From NCBI GenBank assembly GCA_002897695.1, contig BDTG01000008.1:1-64000 (forward strand): DNA of 64,000 nucleotides. Direction: 5' to 3'. Both the position numbers and the translations under genes were made by a program. Source of the stretch: a bacterium BMS3Abin14 (GTDB lineage Bacteria; BMS3Abin14). Numbering within the stretch: the first letter of the stretch is position 1; each line of letters opens with the position of its first letter. Shown in pieces: positions 51,831-61,236 of the stretch. The notes beneath the pieces are model-generated. The model was given only the letters and a program-made list of their open reading frames with translations, made no database searches and had not been told where the DNA came from.

Positions 51831-53422
51831 CAGTTTGTCCTTTCCCGATTTCCCCGAGCAAAGGCCTGTACCAGCGCCGGATCGAACTGCGTGCCGGAAC
51901 AATTCCGTAGTTCCTCCTGGGCCTCATGGGCCAGCATCTGTCGTCTGTAGGGCCTGGTCGTGGTCATGGCATCGTAGGCATCCGCTATGGCAATAATCCT
52001 GCCCACCGGGGGAATCGCCTCCCCTGCCAAGCCGTCGGGATACCCGCTGCCGTCGAACCTCTCGTGATGATGGCGAATCCCCGGCACGATATCCACGAAA
52101 GATTTGAATTTCCCCAGGATCCTCGCGCCTATTACGGGATGCTCCTTCATGGCCCGGCGTTCATCATCATCCAGCTTCCCCTCCTTGGTAAGTATCCGCT
52201 CCGGTATGCCGATTTTACCGAAATCATGAAGCATGCCGGCGATCTTGAGCATGGTGAGAAACCTGGAGGGATATCCCAGTTCCCTGGCAGTCTTAACGGC
52301 ATAATCCGCCACCCTCTGGGAGTGGCCATGGGTGTAGGCATCCTTGGATTCAACGGCGGAACCGAGGGCCTCAAGGGTTGAGAAGAGCAGGTCCGCAAGC
52401 TCCCGGTATAGCTGGACCCCGTGAAGGAGGGAGGCCGTTTGGTTTCCCAAAGCAACGGCAAACCTGAGATCGTTATCGTCAATGCCATCTTCAATTGTTT
52501 TCCAACCGAAAACAAGGTAGCCGTTCCGAAAACTTTTTATGCGGAAAGGGCACACCAGAAGGGTTGACAGTTCAATGCTCCAGGCCTCATCATCCTCCGG
52601 GTCCCTGACGATTACAGCCGGGCCGCTGCAGGATCGCAGGAGTCGGGCCAGCGGAAGCGGAACATTGTCGGAGCCTTTGCCCCAGGGTGCATTGCCGCAG
52701 ACCTCCACGGTCACCAACGCCCGGGAATTTTCCTCTCCTGAAAGGATCACGAATCCGGACTGTGCGGAAAGTTTCTGAATCCCACGGTCCAGGATGATCC
52801 CCAGGGCCTTTCCGTACTCCCTGTCGGGGGAAATGCTGTCGGTGATGGCGTACAGAAACATCAGTTCTTCGTATTTTTCGAGAAGGAACTCCGTCGTGTC
52901 CTGAATCGCCCCGAGAGAAACGGCCTTTTCCACGAGCTGGTCATACACGAACCGGCCGATATCTTCCAGCTTGGATCTTGGAAATACGGGGTTTTCCTCG
53001 GCTGCCCGGATGAGGGCCATCGGGTCCTCCAACCCAACCTCCCCGGCCAATTCTCTGATATGGTCCTTGTGCTCTTCCGATAGTTTCCCTATCAGGTCCT
53101 GGCATACGATTATGGTTCCAAGGTTGCCGGCGTCAGTCTTCAGTGGGACGGCCACTTGCCCCATCAATGCGTGACAAAGGTCGAACACCGGTTTGTCTGT
53201 GTCACGGGTTTTACTCATTATGGAGAGAAACGAGTTCCTGCAGCGCCCGTTCCCTTTTTTGGTGGTCTGAAGCATCATACAGAAGTTATTCTCTCCGGTG
53301 ATCAACGACTGGCTGCTCTCACCCGGCGGCCACATGGAAAAACGAAGCCCCGTTATCCTGGCCAAAGGCTGCAGGAATCCCCGGACATCCTCCCTGCGAA
53401 GGTTATAATATCCCCTGTTCAT
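51830..53422 (-). CDS. HD-GYP phosphodiesterase with PocR and GAF sensor domains
   Basis: 530 residues. The N-terminal PocR-type ligand-binding domain (about 15-165) has FCMMLQTTKKG, CRNSF and FDLCHALMGQVAVPL, with the conserved cysteine and (here altered) CHAGL. A GAF-like domain covers about 195-330. The HD-GYP domain (about 345-520) has the metal residues in MLHDFGKIGIPERIL, EHPVIGARIL and HHHERFDGSGYPDGLAGEAIP, so it should hydrolyse c-di-GMP to GMP. No membrane helix is seen. PocR domains may bind small hydrocarbons or related ligands. The gene is coupled to the REC/PATAN gene downstream. Confidence 0.92.
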   Translation of the reverse strand: MNRGYYNLRREDVRGFLQPLARITGLRFSMWPPGESSQSLITGENNFCMMLQTTKKGNGRCRNSFLSIMSKTRDTDKPVFDLCHALMGQVAVPLKTDAGNLGTIIVCQDLIGKLSEEHKDHIRELAGEVGLEDPMALIRAAEENPVFPRSKLEDIGRFVYDQLVEKAVSLGAIQDTTEFLLEKYEELMFLYAITDSISPDREYGKALGIILDRGIQKLSAQSGFVILSGEENSRALVTVEVCGNAPWGKGSDNVPLPLARLLRSCSGPAVIVRDPEDDEAWSIELSTLLVCPFRIKSFRNGYLVFGWKTIEDGIDDNDLRFAVALGNQTASLLHGVQLYRELADLLFSTLEALGSAVESKDAYTHGHSQRVADYAVKTARELGYPSRFLTMLKIAGMLHDFGKIGIPERILTKEGKLDDDERRAMKEHPVIGARILGKFKSFVDIVPGIRHHHERFDGSGYPDGLAGEAIPPVGRIIAIADAYDAMTTTRPYRRQMLAHEAQEELRNCSGTQFDPALVQAFARGNRERTN

Positions 53423-53425
53423 GAA

Positions 53426-55471
53426 TCAACCCCGCCCCCCCACGAGCAGCGGAAGGGTGAAAATGAAGGTGCTTCCGGATTCCCCGGTGGACTCCAGATA
53501 TATCCTCCCACCATTCATTTCGGCCAGCTGCCTGCATATGGGCAGTCCCAGCCCGACACTTTCCCGCCGGCTCTCGATAAAAAGCTGGTCGTCAGGATAT
53601 TTATCGAAGATGGAATCCCGCCTGTCGAGGGGCACCCCCGGCCCAAAATCGCGCACGAATACCTCCAGCATCTGCCCATCGTCGTCATCCCCCGCCGGCC
53701 TGGCGCCAATGATGATATCCCTTTCGTCGGGACTGAACTTTATGGCATTGGACGTCAGGCGGGTTATAATATCCACGACACTGTCACGGTCCGCAAAAAC
53801 ATCGGGCAGCGCCTCCGGGATATCTGTCCGGAGGGTTATCCCCCTGTCTTCAGCGATGCCCTGGGTGCTCACCATAGCGGTGAGCAGGGCGTCGGAAACG
53901 GCAAATTTCTCGGCACGAAACCTGTAATCAGCCAGCTCTATCCTCGAAAGGCTCAGGAGATCCTCGACGATCTCAATGAGCTTGGCCGTCTCAGATTCCA
54001 TGGAATCCATGTATTCTTTCTGCCTCGAAGTGGCCGGTTCATACATTTCCCCATGCATCAGGTCCGCGAACCCTTTCACCGTGGCAAGGGGGTTTCTCAG
54101 GTGGTTGGATACATTCTGAAGGAACTTGTTCTTCATACGATCGAGTTCCCTCTCCGCGGTAATATCGCGCAGAAGGATGATAAGACCCAGGGTCTGTTCC
54201 TCTTCCTCATCGACCACAGCGACACTGGCCATCAGGGGCAAGCCTTCCCTGACGGAGCTGAACTTGATATTCCAGGTGGGGTCCTTCTCCCCGATGTGCT
54301 GCTTTTCCAGAATGCTGAAGATATCTTTCGGAACGTGATCGAAGAGGACCTGTCCGACCAACTCCCCGCCATCCGTATCCAGCAGACGGTGAGCCAGGGG
54401 GTTGGCGTGAATAATCCTGTAGGACCAGTCCGTCACAAGGACGCCCTCCCCCATGTTCCGAAGAATCGCCTCCACCCGGTTTTTGTCAAGCTCCAGGGTC
54501 AAAAGCTGGCGATCGCGCTCCTGGAGTAAAAAGAGGTTGTCCAGAAGTATGGACAGCTGAACGCCTATCATCTCAACGAGGATGCGGTCATCCTCAATAA
54601 AAAAATCCTTCCGTCTGCTGAACAGCATGATGCTGCCAAGAACATCCGTGGTAGACCGCAGGACAATTTCCAGGCTGGAAAGGGAGGGCCTGCGGGAAGC
54701 ATTTCCCTCAATTTCACTATCCTCGATCAGATCCGTCGTCAGGGACGCGATCCCGGATCTGTCGGACTCCCTCTCCCGGCTCAAACTTTCGCCGCCCCGT
54801 CGGATAATTTCCTTTTTGGACACCTTCATGGGGACGTTTCGCGTCCTTATGGCGACGGTCTTGAAGTCAGCCCCCGGGAATGCGAGAAAAATGACGCCAA
54901 GATCGAAATCAATGACCTTTGAAACAAGCTGGAGGCAACTTTGCAGCAGGATTTTGGGTTTATCCAGCAGCGAAAGCAGTTTGCCGACCTCGTTGATAAT
55001 GGTCAATTCGAGCAGTTTTCTCTCGAGTATTTCGTCCGCGCGGCCCTTCAGGGTTTCGTTTGTCAATTCGTCCCGGCCAACCGGCTTCGCCGGAGCTCTG
55101 GCCTCTTTCAGAAGGGAAGCGACGGTTTCAAGAAGATTCTTCTCCTCGATGGGCTTGGTGACATAGGCATCAGCCCCAACTTCCATGCCCCAGAATCTGT
55201 CCTTCTGGGTATCCTTGGCAGTCATCATAATCACCGGCAGATCCTTCAGGCGGTCGTCACTCCGGATAAGCCGGCATACCTGATATCCGCTCATCTCGGG
55301 CATTATGATGTCCAGGAGAACCAGGTCAGGCGGATTCTGCCCGATAGAAACCATGGCCTCATGTCCATTCATGGCCCGCTCGACCTCATACCCTTCACGG
55401 TGAAGAATATCTTTTGCCAACTCATGGATAAAAGGGCTGTCATCCACAACGAGTATTCGATGCCCCATCAA
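53426..55471 (-). CDS. Hybrid response regulator / histidine kinase (REC-GAF-PAS-HisKA-HATPase)
   Basis: 681 residues, soluble. The receiver (1-120) has VVDDSPFIHELA, LLDIIMPEMSGYQVC and TKPIEEKNLLET. A GAF-like region follows (about 165-335), then PAS (about 345-455; YRIIHANPLAHRLLDTDGGELVG quoted in part), then HisKA with NVSNHLRNPLATVKGFADLM (phospho-His in SNHLRNPL, the usual SHELRTPL altered) and HATPase with RLTSNAIKFSPDE and VGLGLPICRQL. An N-terminal receiver on a kinase suggests a phosphorelay input. It overlaps the next REC-kinase gene by four bases. Confidence 0.92.
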   Translation of the reverse strand: MMGHRILVVDDSPFIHELAKDILHREGYEVERAMNGHEAMVSIGQNPPDLVLLDIIMPEMSGYQVCRLIRSDDRLKDLPVIMMTAKDTQKDRFWGMEVGADAYVTKPIEEKNLLETVASLLKEARAPAKPVGRDELTNETLKGRADEILERKLLELTIINEVGKLLSLLDKPKILLQSCLQLVSKVIDFDLGVIFLAFPGADFKTVAIRTRNVPMKVSKKEIIRRGGESLSRERESDRSGIASLTTDLIEDSEIEGNASRRPSLSSLEIVLRSTTDVLGSIMLFSRRKDFFIEDDRILVEMIGVQLSILLDNLFLLQERDRQLLTLELDKNRVEAILRNMGEGVLVTDWSYRIIHANPLAHRLLDTDGGELVGQVLFDHVPKDIFSILEKQHIGEKDPTWNIKFSSVREGLPLMASVAVVDEEEEQTLGLIILLRDITAERELDRMKNKFLQNVSNHLRNPLATVKGFADLMHGEMYEPATSRQKEYMDSMESETAKLIEIVEDLLSLSRIELADYRFRAEKFAVSDALLTAMVSTQGIAEDRGITLRTDIPEALPDVFADRDSVVDIITRLTSNAIKFSPDERDIIIGARPAGDDDDGQMLEVFVRDFGPGVPLDRRDSIFDKYPDDQLFIESRRESVGLGLPICRQLAEMNGGRIYLESTGESGSTFIFTLPLLVGGRG

Positions 55472-56982
55472 TAGGCTCCCTTCACACCGGCCGGCAGTCT
55501 GACGACAAAGCAGCTCCCCTGTTTATCGTCCCTCCCGTCCATTCTAACGCTGCCCCCGTGCATATTCACAATCTTCTTGACAATGGTCAAGCCCAGTCCA
55601 CTCCCCTTGGTTCGCTCGTGGGGAGGCTGTCCGACCTGCTTGTATTTCTCGAAAATGCTCTCCCTTTCCTCGGGCGCGATGCCGGGCCCCTCATCAAGGA
55701 TTTCCATACAGATATACCCGTTCTCCAGATAGGCCACCGTGTCCACGGAACCTCCTCTCGGAGAGAACCGGATGGCATTGGAGTGAAGATTTGTCAGAAC
55801 CTGAAGCATCATCCGCCTGTCGCCCATAAAGACCAGGGATTCTTCGTCTCCCCTGATAGACATCCTCAGGGTCACGTCCTTCTGGCGGCTCAGGCCCTCC
55901 ATGCTCTTCAGCCCATAAGCTACCAGCTTGGGCATGGACACGGGTTCGAGTGCCATCCTGATCCTGCCTGAATTCAGACGGTTCAGGTCCAGGAGATCGT
56001 TTATCAGGGAGATCATCCTGTCGGCCTCTGAGTCGATGATATTAAGATACTCGCCTACAATCCGATCCGCTCCCTTGTTCTCATTTGCCAGCAGTTCCAC
56101 AAAACCTTTCAGGGATGTCAAAGGGGTCCTGAGATCATGGGTAACGATGGCCAGAAACTCCTCTCTTCTTCTTTCCATCTCTTTTATTTCAGTCATATCC
56201 CTCATGCCCAGGAGAAATCTCCGGTCGGCAGCATCATGATCCATGGCAAGACCCACGAGTTCAATGTCTTTGCATCCCGCGCCGGAATCCCGGGCAAGAG
56301 AAACCATAGCCCGGACGGGCTTCCCCCCCGCCTCGTTCACGGATGCCATAAACCCGTCCGGCAGTGGGAATCCCGAGCCGGAAAGCGTTTCCCCGGCCGG
56401 CCGGCCGGTTGCCCATTCAAAAATATGCCGGGCGGCAGGGTTAAGGTCAATGATCCTGTCGTCCCCATCGATGACAACGAGACCCTCATCGAGAATCCTG
56501 AACACTTCATCCTTTTCCCTGCTGAGCGTCTTGACCTCAACCAGGTGGGATTGAAGCTCCTTGACCAGGACCTTGTTCCGGAAGCTGAGCTGGTGGCGCT
56601 CGATGGCTCTCTCCACGGACCTCACCAGGCTCTCGCGAACGATGGGCTTCTGGATGTAATCGTAAGCTCCCGCTTTCAGGGCATCGATGGCGCTCTCCAG
56701 AGAGGCATAGGCTGTAACCATGATCACCGCTATATCTTCTTCCATCTCTTTCATGCGGCCGAGGACCTCTGTACCCATGAGGTCGGGGAGGACCAGATCC
56801 AGGACAACGACATTGAAGCGCCCATTCCGAAAGGCCTCTATGGCTTCCCGCCCTGTGGCGGCCACTGAAACATCGTACCCTTCCTCACGCAGTATCTTGG
56901 TCAAAAGTTCCCGAAAGAACTTCTCATCATCCACGATAAGAACAGATCCGGGGCCGCGGTCCGCGCTTCCCTCCATATTCAC
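55468..56982 (-). CDS. Hybrid response regulator / histidine kinase (REC-PAS-HisKA-HATPase)
   Basis: 504 residues from GTG 56982, overlapping the lon stop. The receiver (about 12-128) has LIVDDEKFFRELL, phospho-acceptor Asp in VVVLDLVLPDLMG and IQKPIVRESL. A short coiled coil and PAS domain (about 165-270) precede HisKA with AIVTHDLRTPLTSLKGFVELL (His in THDLRTPL) and HATPase (LTNLHSNAIRFSPRGG, KGSGLGLTIV). It resembles the neighbouring hybrid, and the two may form one relay. No membrane helix is present. Confidence 0.92.
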   Translation of the reverse strand: MNMEGSADRGPGSVLIVDDEKFFRELLTKILREEGYDVSVAATGREAIEAFRNGRFNVVVLDLVLPDLMGTEVLGRMKEMEEDIAVIMVTAYASLESAIDALKAGAYDYIQKPIVRESLVRSVERAIERHQLSFRNKVLVKELQSHLVEVKTLSREKDEVFRILDEGLVVIDGDDRIIDLNPAARHIFEWATGRPAGETLSGSGFPLPDGFMASVNEAGGKPVRAMVSLARDSGAGCKDIELVGLAMDHDAADRRFLLGMRDMTEIKEMERRREEFLAIVTHDLRTPLTSLKGFVELLANENKGADRIVGEYLNIIDSEADRMISLINDLLDLNRLNSGRIRMALEPVSMPKLVAYGLKSMEGLSRQKDVTLRMSIRGDEESLVFMGDRRMMLQVLTNLHSNAIRFSPRGGSVDTVAYLENGYICMEILDEGPGIAPEERESIFEKYKQVGQPPHERTKGSGLGLTIVKKIVNMHGGSVRMDGRDDKQGSCFVVRLPAGVKGAY

Positions 56983-59417
56983 GATTTCTCCTTTTTGCCG
57001 GGTCTCTTCGGGGCAATGGAAGCCCGGCCTTTAACGCTGACTCCCTTGAGGAACGCGGCTTGAAGAACCTGGGTCACATCCCCGACAGGGATTATCTCGA
57101 TGCTCCGCAGAATATATGACGGAAGCTCCGCCAGATCCGAAGAATTTCCTTCGGGGATGACAACTCTCCTGACCTGCGCCCTTTTTGCCGCAAGAAGCTT
57201 TTCCTTGAGCCCCCCTATCGGCAGGACCCTCCCCGTCAGGGTCACCTCTCCGGTCATGGCAAGGTCAGGCCCCGGCGGCACCCCGGACAGGGCGGAAACA
57301 ATAGCCGTGGTGATTGCGATGCCCGCTGACGGACCGTCCTTGGGAATGGCTCCGGCTGGAACGTGGACGTGGAGATCGAAATTCGCGGCCTTGTCCGGCT
57401 CGACCCCCAACTCCCTGGCGTGGGACCGGATGAAGCTCAGAGCGGCCTGGGCTGACTCCTTCATGACATTGCCGAGGGAGCCGGTCAGGGTAAGCATCCC
57501 CTTCCCCTTGACGGCGGCAACCTCGATATAGAGGATGTCCCCTCCCACCGGGGTCCAGGCAAGTCCCATGACGACCCCTACCTGAGGTTCGCCCCTCTCC
57601 TGCGTGCCGAAATGCCCTGGAGGGCCAAGATAGGCTGAAATGTTTCCGGCAGTGATTTTTGTCCGTGCAGTCTTTCCCATGGCGACCTTTCTGGCCACCT
57701 TGCGGCAGAGGTTCCCGATCTCCCGCTCCAGGTTACGGACACCTGCCTCTCTGGTATATTTCAGGATGAGTTGGTCCAGCGCTCCATCGGAGACGGAAAA
57801 AAAATTCTCGCCGATGCCGTTTCTCTCCATCTGGCGGGAAATGAGATACCGTCTCGCAATATGCTTCTTGTCCACCGCGGTATACCCGGCGAGTCTGATT
57901 ACCTCCATCCTGTCGAGCAGAGCCGACGGGACCGGATCGGTCATATTGGCTGTGGCGATAAACATAACCGGGGACAGGTCGTAGGGAACCGCAAGGTAAT
58001 GGTCCCGAAAAGCGTGGTTCTGCTCGGGATCCAGCACCTCCAGAAGCGCCGAGGATGGATCGCCCCTGAAATCCGAGCCAAGTTTGTCTATCTCGTCGAG
58101 CATGAACACGGGGTTTCGGGATCCTGCCTGTTTGATTCCCTGGATGATCCTTCCGGGCAGGGCTCCTACATATGTTCGCCTGTGCCCCCTGATTTCAGCC
58201 TCATCCCTCATGCCGCCAAGGGACATTCTGACGAACTTCCTTCCCATGGCTCTGGCGATTGACCTGCCAAGGGATGTTTTCCCGACGCCCGGGGGGCCCA
58301 CGAAGCAGAGAATCGGCCCCTTAAGGCCCTTTCTGAGTTTGAGAACCCCCAGATACTCAAGAATCCTTTCCTTGACCTTTTCCAGATCGTAATGATCATC
58401 GTCCAATACCTTCTGGGCTTTTTTCAGATCCAGACGGTCTCTGGTGGATCGTTTCCACGGCAGTTCCACCATCCACTCAAGATAGGTCCGTATAATGGCA
58501 GCCTCAGCGGAATCGGGGTGCATTTTCGAGAGCCTTTCGAGCTGTTTTTCGACCTCCTTCATGACATCGGCCGGCATTTTTGCTTTCTCGATCTTTTCCC
58601 GGAAATCCTCGGTCTCGGTCTCCTTGTCGTCCTTTTCTCCCAGCTCCGCCTGAATTGTCTTGAGCTGCTGACGCAGAAAATATTCCCTCTGGGTTTTTGT
58701 CATCTCCTCCTGTGTCTGATCCTGAATCCGCTGCTGCATCTCAAGGATCTTAAGCTCTCTGCTCAAAATCTTGTGGACAAAGACGAGGCGTTCGTTGGGG
58801 TTCTCCATTTCCAGGGCCATCTGGGCCTCGCTCAGATCCAGTCCGATACTCGATCCGGCCAGATCGGCAAGCCGCCCCGGATCACTGATCTTCTCAGCCA
58901 CAGCAAGAACATCCGGGGGGATAGGCTTACCCAGCTGGACCATGCGGACCAGCCCTTCCTTCAGCGCCCGGGCAAGCGCCTCCACCTTGGCCGGAACCGC
59001 ATCGAGGCTTTTCTCCTTCATCAGGTCGAGTCGCACGGAGAAAAAAGGTTCTGTGGCAAGAAACTCCTCGACCCTTCCCCGCTGCAGCCCCTGAACCAGT
59101 ATCTTGACCTTTTCATCCGGGGCCTTGATCATCCTGACGATTACCGAAACGGTGCCCGTTAAGGAGATTTCATCCGGCGCCGGATCCTCGTTTTCCCCCT
59201 CACGCTGGGATGAAAGGAAGATAAGACGGTCACCCTTCAGGGCCTCATCAAGGGCGTTGATCGATTTTTCCCTGCCCACGATCAGAGGGACAATCATGCT
59301 CGGGAAAACCACCATGTCCCGTATGGGAAGGAGCGGCAGGACATTGGGGATGGCCGGCTCCAGATGCTGTTCGGCCAATGCCCCCGGTTTCCCCTTATCT
59401 CGCAATTTCTCTTTCAT
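56979..59417 (-). CDS. lon: ATP-dependent protease Lon
   Basis: 812 residues from ATG 59417 with AAAGGG upstream. The N-terminal LON substrate domain (about 25-220; NVLPLLPIRDMVVFP) is followed by the coiled-coil region, the AAA+ domain with Walker A GPPGVGKTSLGRS and Walker B VFMLDEIDKLG, and the protease domain with catalytic Ser in KDGPSAGIAI and Lys in PIGGLKEKLLAAKRA. It is full length for LonA. It degrades damaged and regulatory proteins. It follows hsp20, and four signalling genes come after it, all with overlapping or close ends. Confidence 0.98.
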   Translation of the reverse strand: MKEKLRDKGKPGALAEQHLEPAIPNVLPLLPIRDMVVFPSMIVPLIVGREKSINALDEALKGDRLIFLSSQREGENEDPAPDEISLTGTVSVIVRMIKAPDEKVKILVQGLQRGRVEEFLATEPFFSVRLDLMKEKSLDAVPAKVEALARALKEGLVRMVQLGKPIPPDVLAVAEKISDPGRLADLAGSSIGLDLSEAQMALEMENPNERLVFVHKILSRELKILEMQQRIQDQTQEEMTKTQREYFLRQQLKTIQAELGEKDDKETETEDFREKIEKAKMPADVMKEVEKQLERLSKMHPDSAEAAIIRTYLEWMVELPWKRSTRDRLDLKKAQKVLDDDHYDLEKVKERILEYLGVLKLRKGLKGPILCFVGPPGVGKTSLGRSIARAMGRKFVRMSLGGMRDEAEIRGHRRTYVGALPGRIIQGIKQAGSRNPVFMLDEIDKLGSDFRGDPSSALLEVLDPEQNHAFRDHYLAVPYDLSPVMFIATANMTDPVPSALLDRMEVIRLAGYTAVDKKHIARRYLISRQMERNGIGENFFSVSDGALDQLILKYTREAGVRNLEREIGNLCRKVARKVAMGKTARTKITAGNISAYLGPPGHFGTQERGEPQVGVVMGLAWTPVGGDILYIEVAAVKGKGMLTLTGSLGNVMKESAQAALSFIRSHARELGVEPDKAANFDLHVHVPAGAIPKDGPSAGIAITTAIVSALSGVPPGPDLAMTGEVTLTGRVLPIGGLKEKLLAAKRAQVRRVVIPEGNSSDLAELPSYILRSIEIIPVGDVTQVLQAAFLKGVSVKGRASIAPKRPGKKEKS

Positions 59418-59442
59418 GCAAAGCCCTTTCCCCTGCGGTGAG

Positions 59443-59889
59443 TCACTCCGATACCGGAATGCTCACAGCTCCCTTTCTTCTCTCTCCTACCTTCGGAATT
59501 CTTATCACCAGGAGCCCGTCTTTCAGACTTGCATCGATGTGGGTGGACTGCACACTGGCCGGAAGATCGATAACCCTTCTGAAATAGCCGAACTGTCTTT
59601 CCATTCGGAAGAACTTTTTACAGCTGCTGTAATGAGGTTCCCTTTTATACCCCTCTATGATCAACATCCCCCGATCAAGGGTCAGGGTAAAATCCTCCCT
59701 TACAGCTCCGGGGATCTCACCTTCAACGACAATCTCGTTTTTCTTTTCCCACACATCGATGGCCGGTTCGGAGGTCTCGACCCCCTTCTCGGAATAGTCG
59801 GCGGCGTTGGAGAAGAACTGCCGGCCAAGCCCGCCTTTTCGTATTCTCAGCCAGGTTGCGTTGGCTGTGACGTCCCAGAACTTTTTCAC
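59443..59889 (-). CDS. Small heat-shock protein (Hsp20/alpha-crystallin)
   Basis: 148 residues, ATG overlapping the galU stop (ATGA). The alpha-crystallin domain fills about 45-140: IDVWEKKNEIVVEGEIPG, VREDFTLTLDRGMLIIEG, FRRVIDLPASVQ and KDGLLVIRIPKV. The short N-terminal arm contains Trp and Arg residues. It holds unfolding proteins in a soluble state and would act with the Lon protease encoded 26 bases downstream. Confidence 0.93.
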   Translation of the reverse strand: MKKFWDVTANATWLRIRKGGLGRQFFSNAADYSEKGVETSEPAIDVWEKKNEIVVEGEIPGAVREDFTLTLDRGMLIIEGYKREPHYSSCKKFFRMERQFGYFRRVIDLPASVQSTHIDASLKDGLLVIRIPKVGERRKGAVSIPVSE

Positions 59890-60779
59890 GGGTCATCACC
59901 CTGTTTGAGGCGTTCCATAATGAAGCTGCGAAGACGCGGCCCCAGATCCGGATCCTTCAATGCGTAATGAATGTTTGCCGATAGAAATCCGAGGAGATTC
60001 CCGGTGTCGTGCCTCAGGCCATCAAAAACCAGCCCGAACACCCCCTCGTCGGCGGCCAGTTTGTCCAGAGCGTCTGTCAGCTGAATCTCCCCCCCTGCCC
60101 CTGGTTCGAGAGAATCGATAATTCCGAAAATTCCGGGTGGGAGGATATAACGGCCGATAACCGCCAGATTGGATGGTGCTTCCCCGGGAGACGGCTTTTC
60201 AACAAGGCGGGACACCCGGTACAGGCCAGGCTCAACCATCTCCCCCTCGATGATCCCGTAGTGGCCGACATCTTCCTGGGGAACCCTCTGAAGGGCAATG
60301 ACGGTTCTGCCGACCTTCTCGAAGACATGGATGAGTTGGGAAAGGCAGGGCACATCAGAATCAATGAGATCATCACCCAGAAGAACACCGAACGGCTCAT
60401 TTCCGATTAAATTCCGGGCGCAGAGGATCGCGTGCCCAAGACCCTTGGGTTCCTTCTGGCGGACAGAGGCGATCTCCACAAACCTTGAGATATCACGGAC
60501 CCTCTCCAGAAGCCCTCCCCGGCCGCTCCCGGCAAGAAACGACTCCAGATGGGGAGAAATGTCAAAATAGTCCTCGATGCTGCTCTTTCCCATCCCGGTC
60601 ACGAGAACGATGTTCCGAACGCCGGAACGCACGGTCTCCTCGACAATCTCCTGGATGACAGGCCGGTCGAGGAGGGGGAGCATCTCCTTCGGCACCGATT
60701 TGGTGATGGGCAGAAACCGGGTGCCCATGCCCGCGACCGGAATGACAGCTTTGCGAATCCTCAACGGATCTTCTCCCAT
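59886..60779 (-). CDS. galU: UTP-glucose-1-phosphate uridylyltransferase
   Basis: 297 residues from ATG 60779. The nucleotide-binding signature is AVIPVAGMGTRFLPITKSVP with KEMLPLLDRPVIQ after it, plus GLGHAILCARNLIG, LLGDDLI, LVEKPSPGEAPSNLAVIGRY and LTDALDKLA. It makes UDP-glucose for cell-envelope sugars. It is the first gene of the long leftward operon that leads into hsp20, lon and the signalling genes, a promoter being visible at 60929-60956. Confidence 0.96.
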   Translation of the reverse strand: MGEDPLRIRKAVIPVAGMGTRFLPITKSVPKEMLPLLDRPVIQEIVEETVRSGVRNIVLVTGMGKSSIEDYFDISPHLESFLAGSGRGGLLERVRDISRFVEIASVRQKEPKGLGHAILCARNLIGNEPFGVLLGDDLIDSDVPCLSQLIHVFEKVGRTVIALQRVPQEDVGHYGIIEGEMVEPGLYRVSRLVEKPSPGEAPSNLAVIGRYILPPGIFGIIDSLEPGAGGEIQLTDALDKLAADEGVFGLVFDGLRHDTGNLLGFLSANIHYALKDPDLGPRLRSFIMERLKQGDDP

Positions 60780-61015
60780 GCAGGTGTCAAGGCAGAGTCA
60801 GGATGGCTCAGTGTCCAGAGCCCAGGGTTCAGAGGGTAATATGTCATCGCGTCTGTTCGCCCACACGTCATTCGATTGCCCTTTCCCGAGGAACGTCGAT
60901 GGACTTTCTGCAAGTCCATTAATCCAGAAATATAACAGATAACGCCATTTTTCCAAATATCTTAATCACACCTCGAATGGATGTATATAATTAATTACAG
61001 GAGGCACAGGAACAC
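60780..61015. other. galU upstream region with repeats
   Basis: No gene. CAGTGTCCAGAGCCCAGGGT (60810-60829) is of the heptamer family. GTCGATGGACTTTCTGCAAG with TCCATTAATC (60895-60924) is a degenerate hairpin of the GATGACTTTTTGC family. The galU promoter lies upstream of both. Confidence 0.5.
60929..60956 (-). promoter_or_regulatory. Probable galU operon promoter
   Basis: On the minus strand TTGGAA (60956-60951), a 16-base spacer and TATATT (60934-60929) form a promoter about 150 bases upstream of the galU ATG. The leader between holds repeat hairpins. Confidence 0.45.
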
Positions 61016-61044
61016 TTGACAAATCGACACCCTTTGAAAATAAT
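61016..61044 (+). promoter_or_regulatory. tRNA-Leu promoter
   Basis: TTGACA at 61016-61021, 17 bases, then AATAAT at 61039-61044; the mature tRNA begins 13 bases later. Confidence 0.7.
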
Positions 61045-61056
61045 GGCCCACCTGAT

Positions 61057-61143
61057 GCCGAAGTGGTGGAAGTGGTAGACACGCCATCTTGAGGGGGTGG
61101 TGGGCGAGAGCCCGTGCGAGTTCGAATCTCGCCTTCGGCACCA
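61057..61143 (+). tRNA. tRNA-Leu (anticodon GAG)
   Basis: 87 bases including an encoded CCA. The acceptor stem GCCGAAG pairs with CTTCGGC, followed by ACCA. The anticodon arm is CCATC-TTGAGGG-GGTGG, placing GAG at positions 34-36. A long variable arm (GGGCGAGAGCCC) marks a class II tRNA, and the T arm is CGAG-TTCGAAT-CTCG. It reads CUC and CUU leucine codons. A promoter lies directly upstream and a terminator downstream. Confidence 0.97.
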
Positions 61144-61179
61144 ACCATAATATAAAACCCCATCAACGCTTGACAATTC

Positions 61180-61215
61180 AAAAAGACCTGCTTTCATATA
61201 GGAAGCAGGTCTTTT
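61180..61215 (+). terminator. Terminator of tRNA-Leu
   Basis: AAAAGACCTGCTT and AAGCAGGTCTTTT pair in a 13-base-pair stem around TCATATAGG, ending in a T-run. A clear intrinsic terminator 37 bases after the tRNA. Confidence 0.85.
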
Positions 61216-61236
61216 CACATGAATGGGGGGATGATT

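Noticed and set aside
53156-54529. A 457-codon plus-strand frame opposite the hybrid kinases and HD-GYP gene
   Set aside because: It is rich in His, Pro and Gly with no motif, and lies opposite two clear kinase genes with conserved domains.
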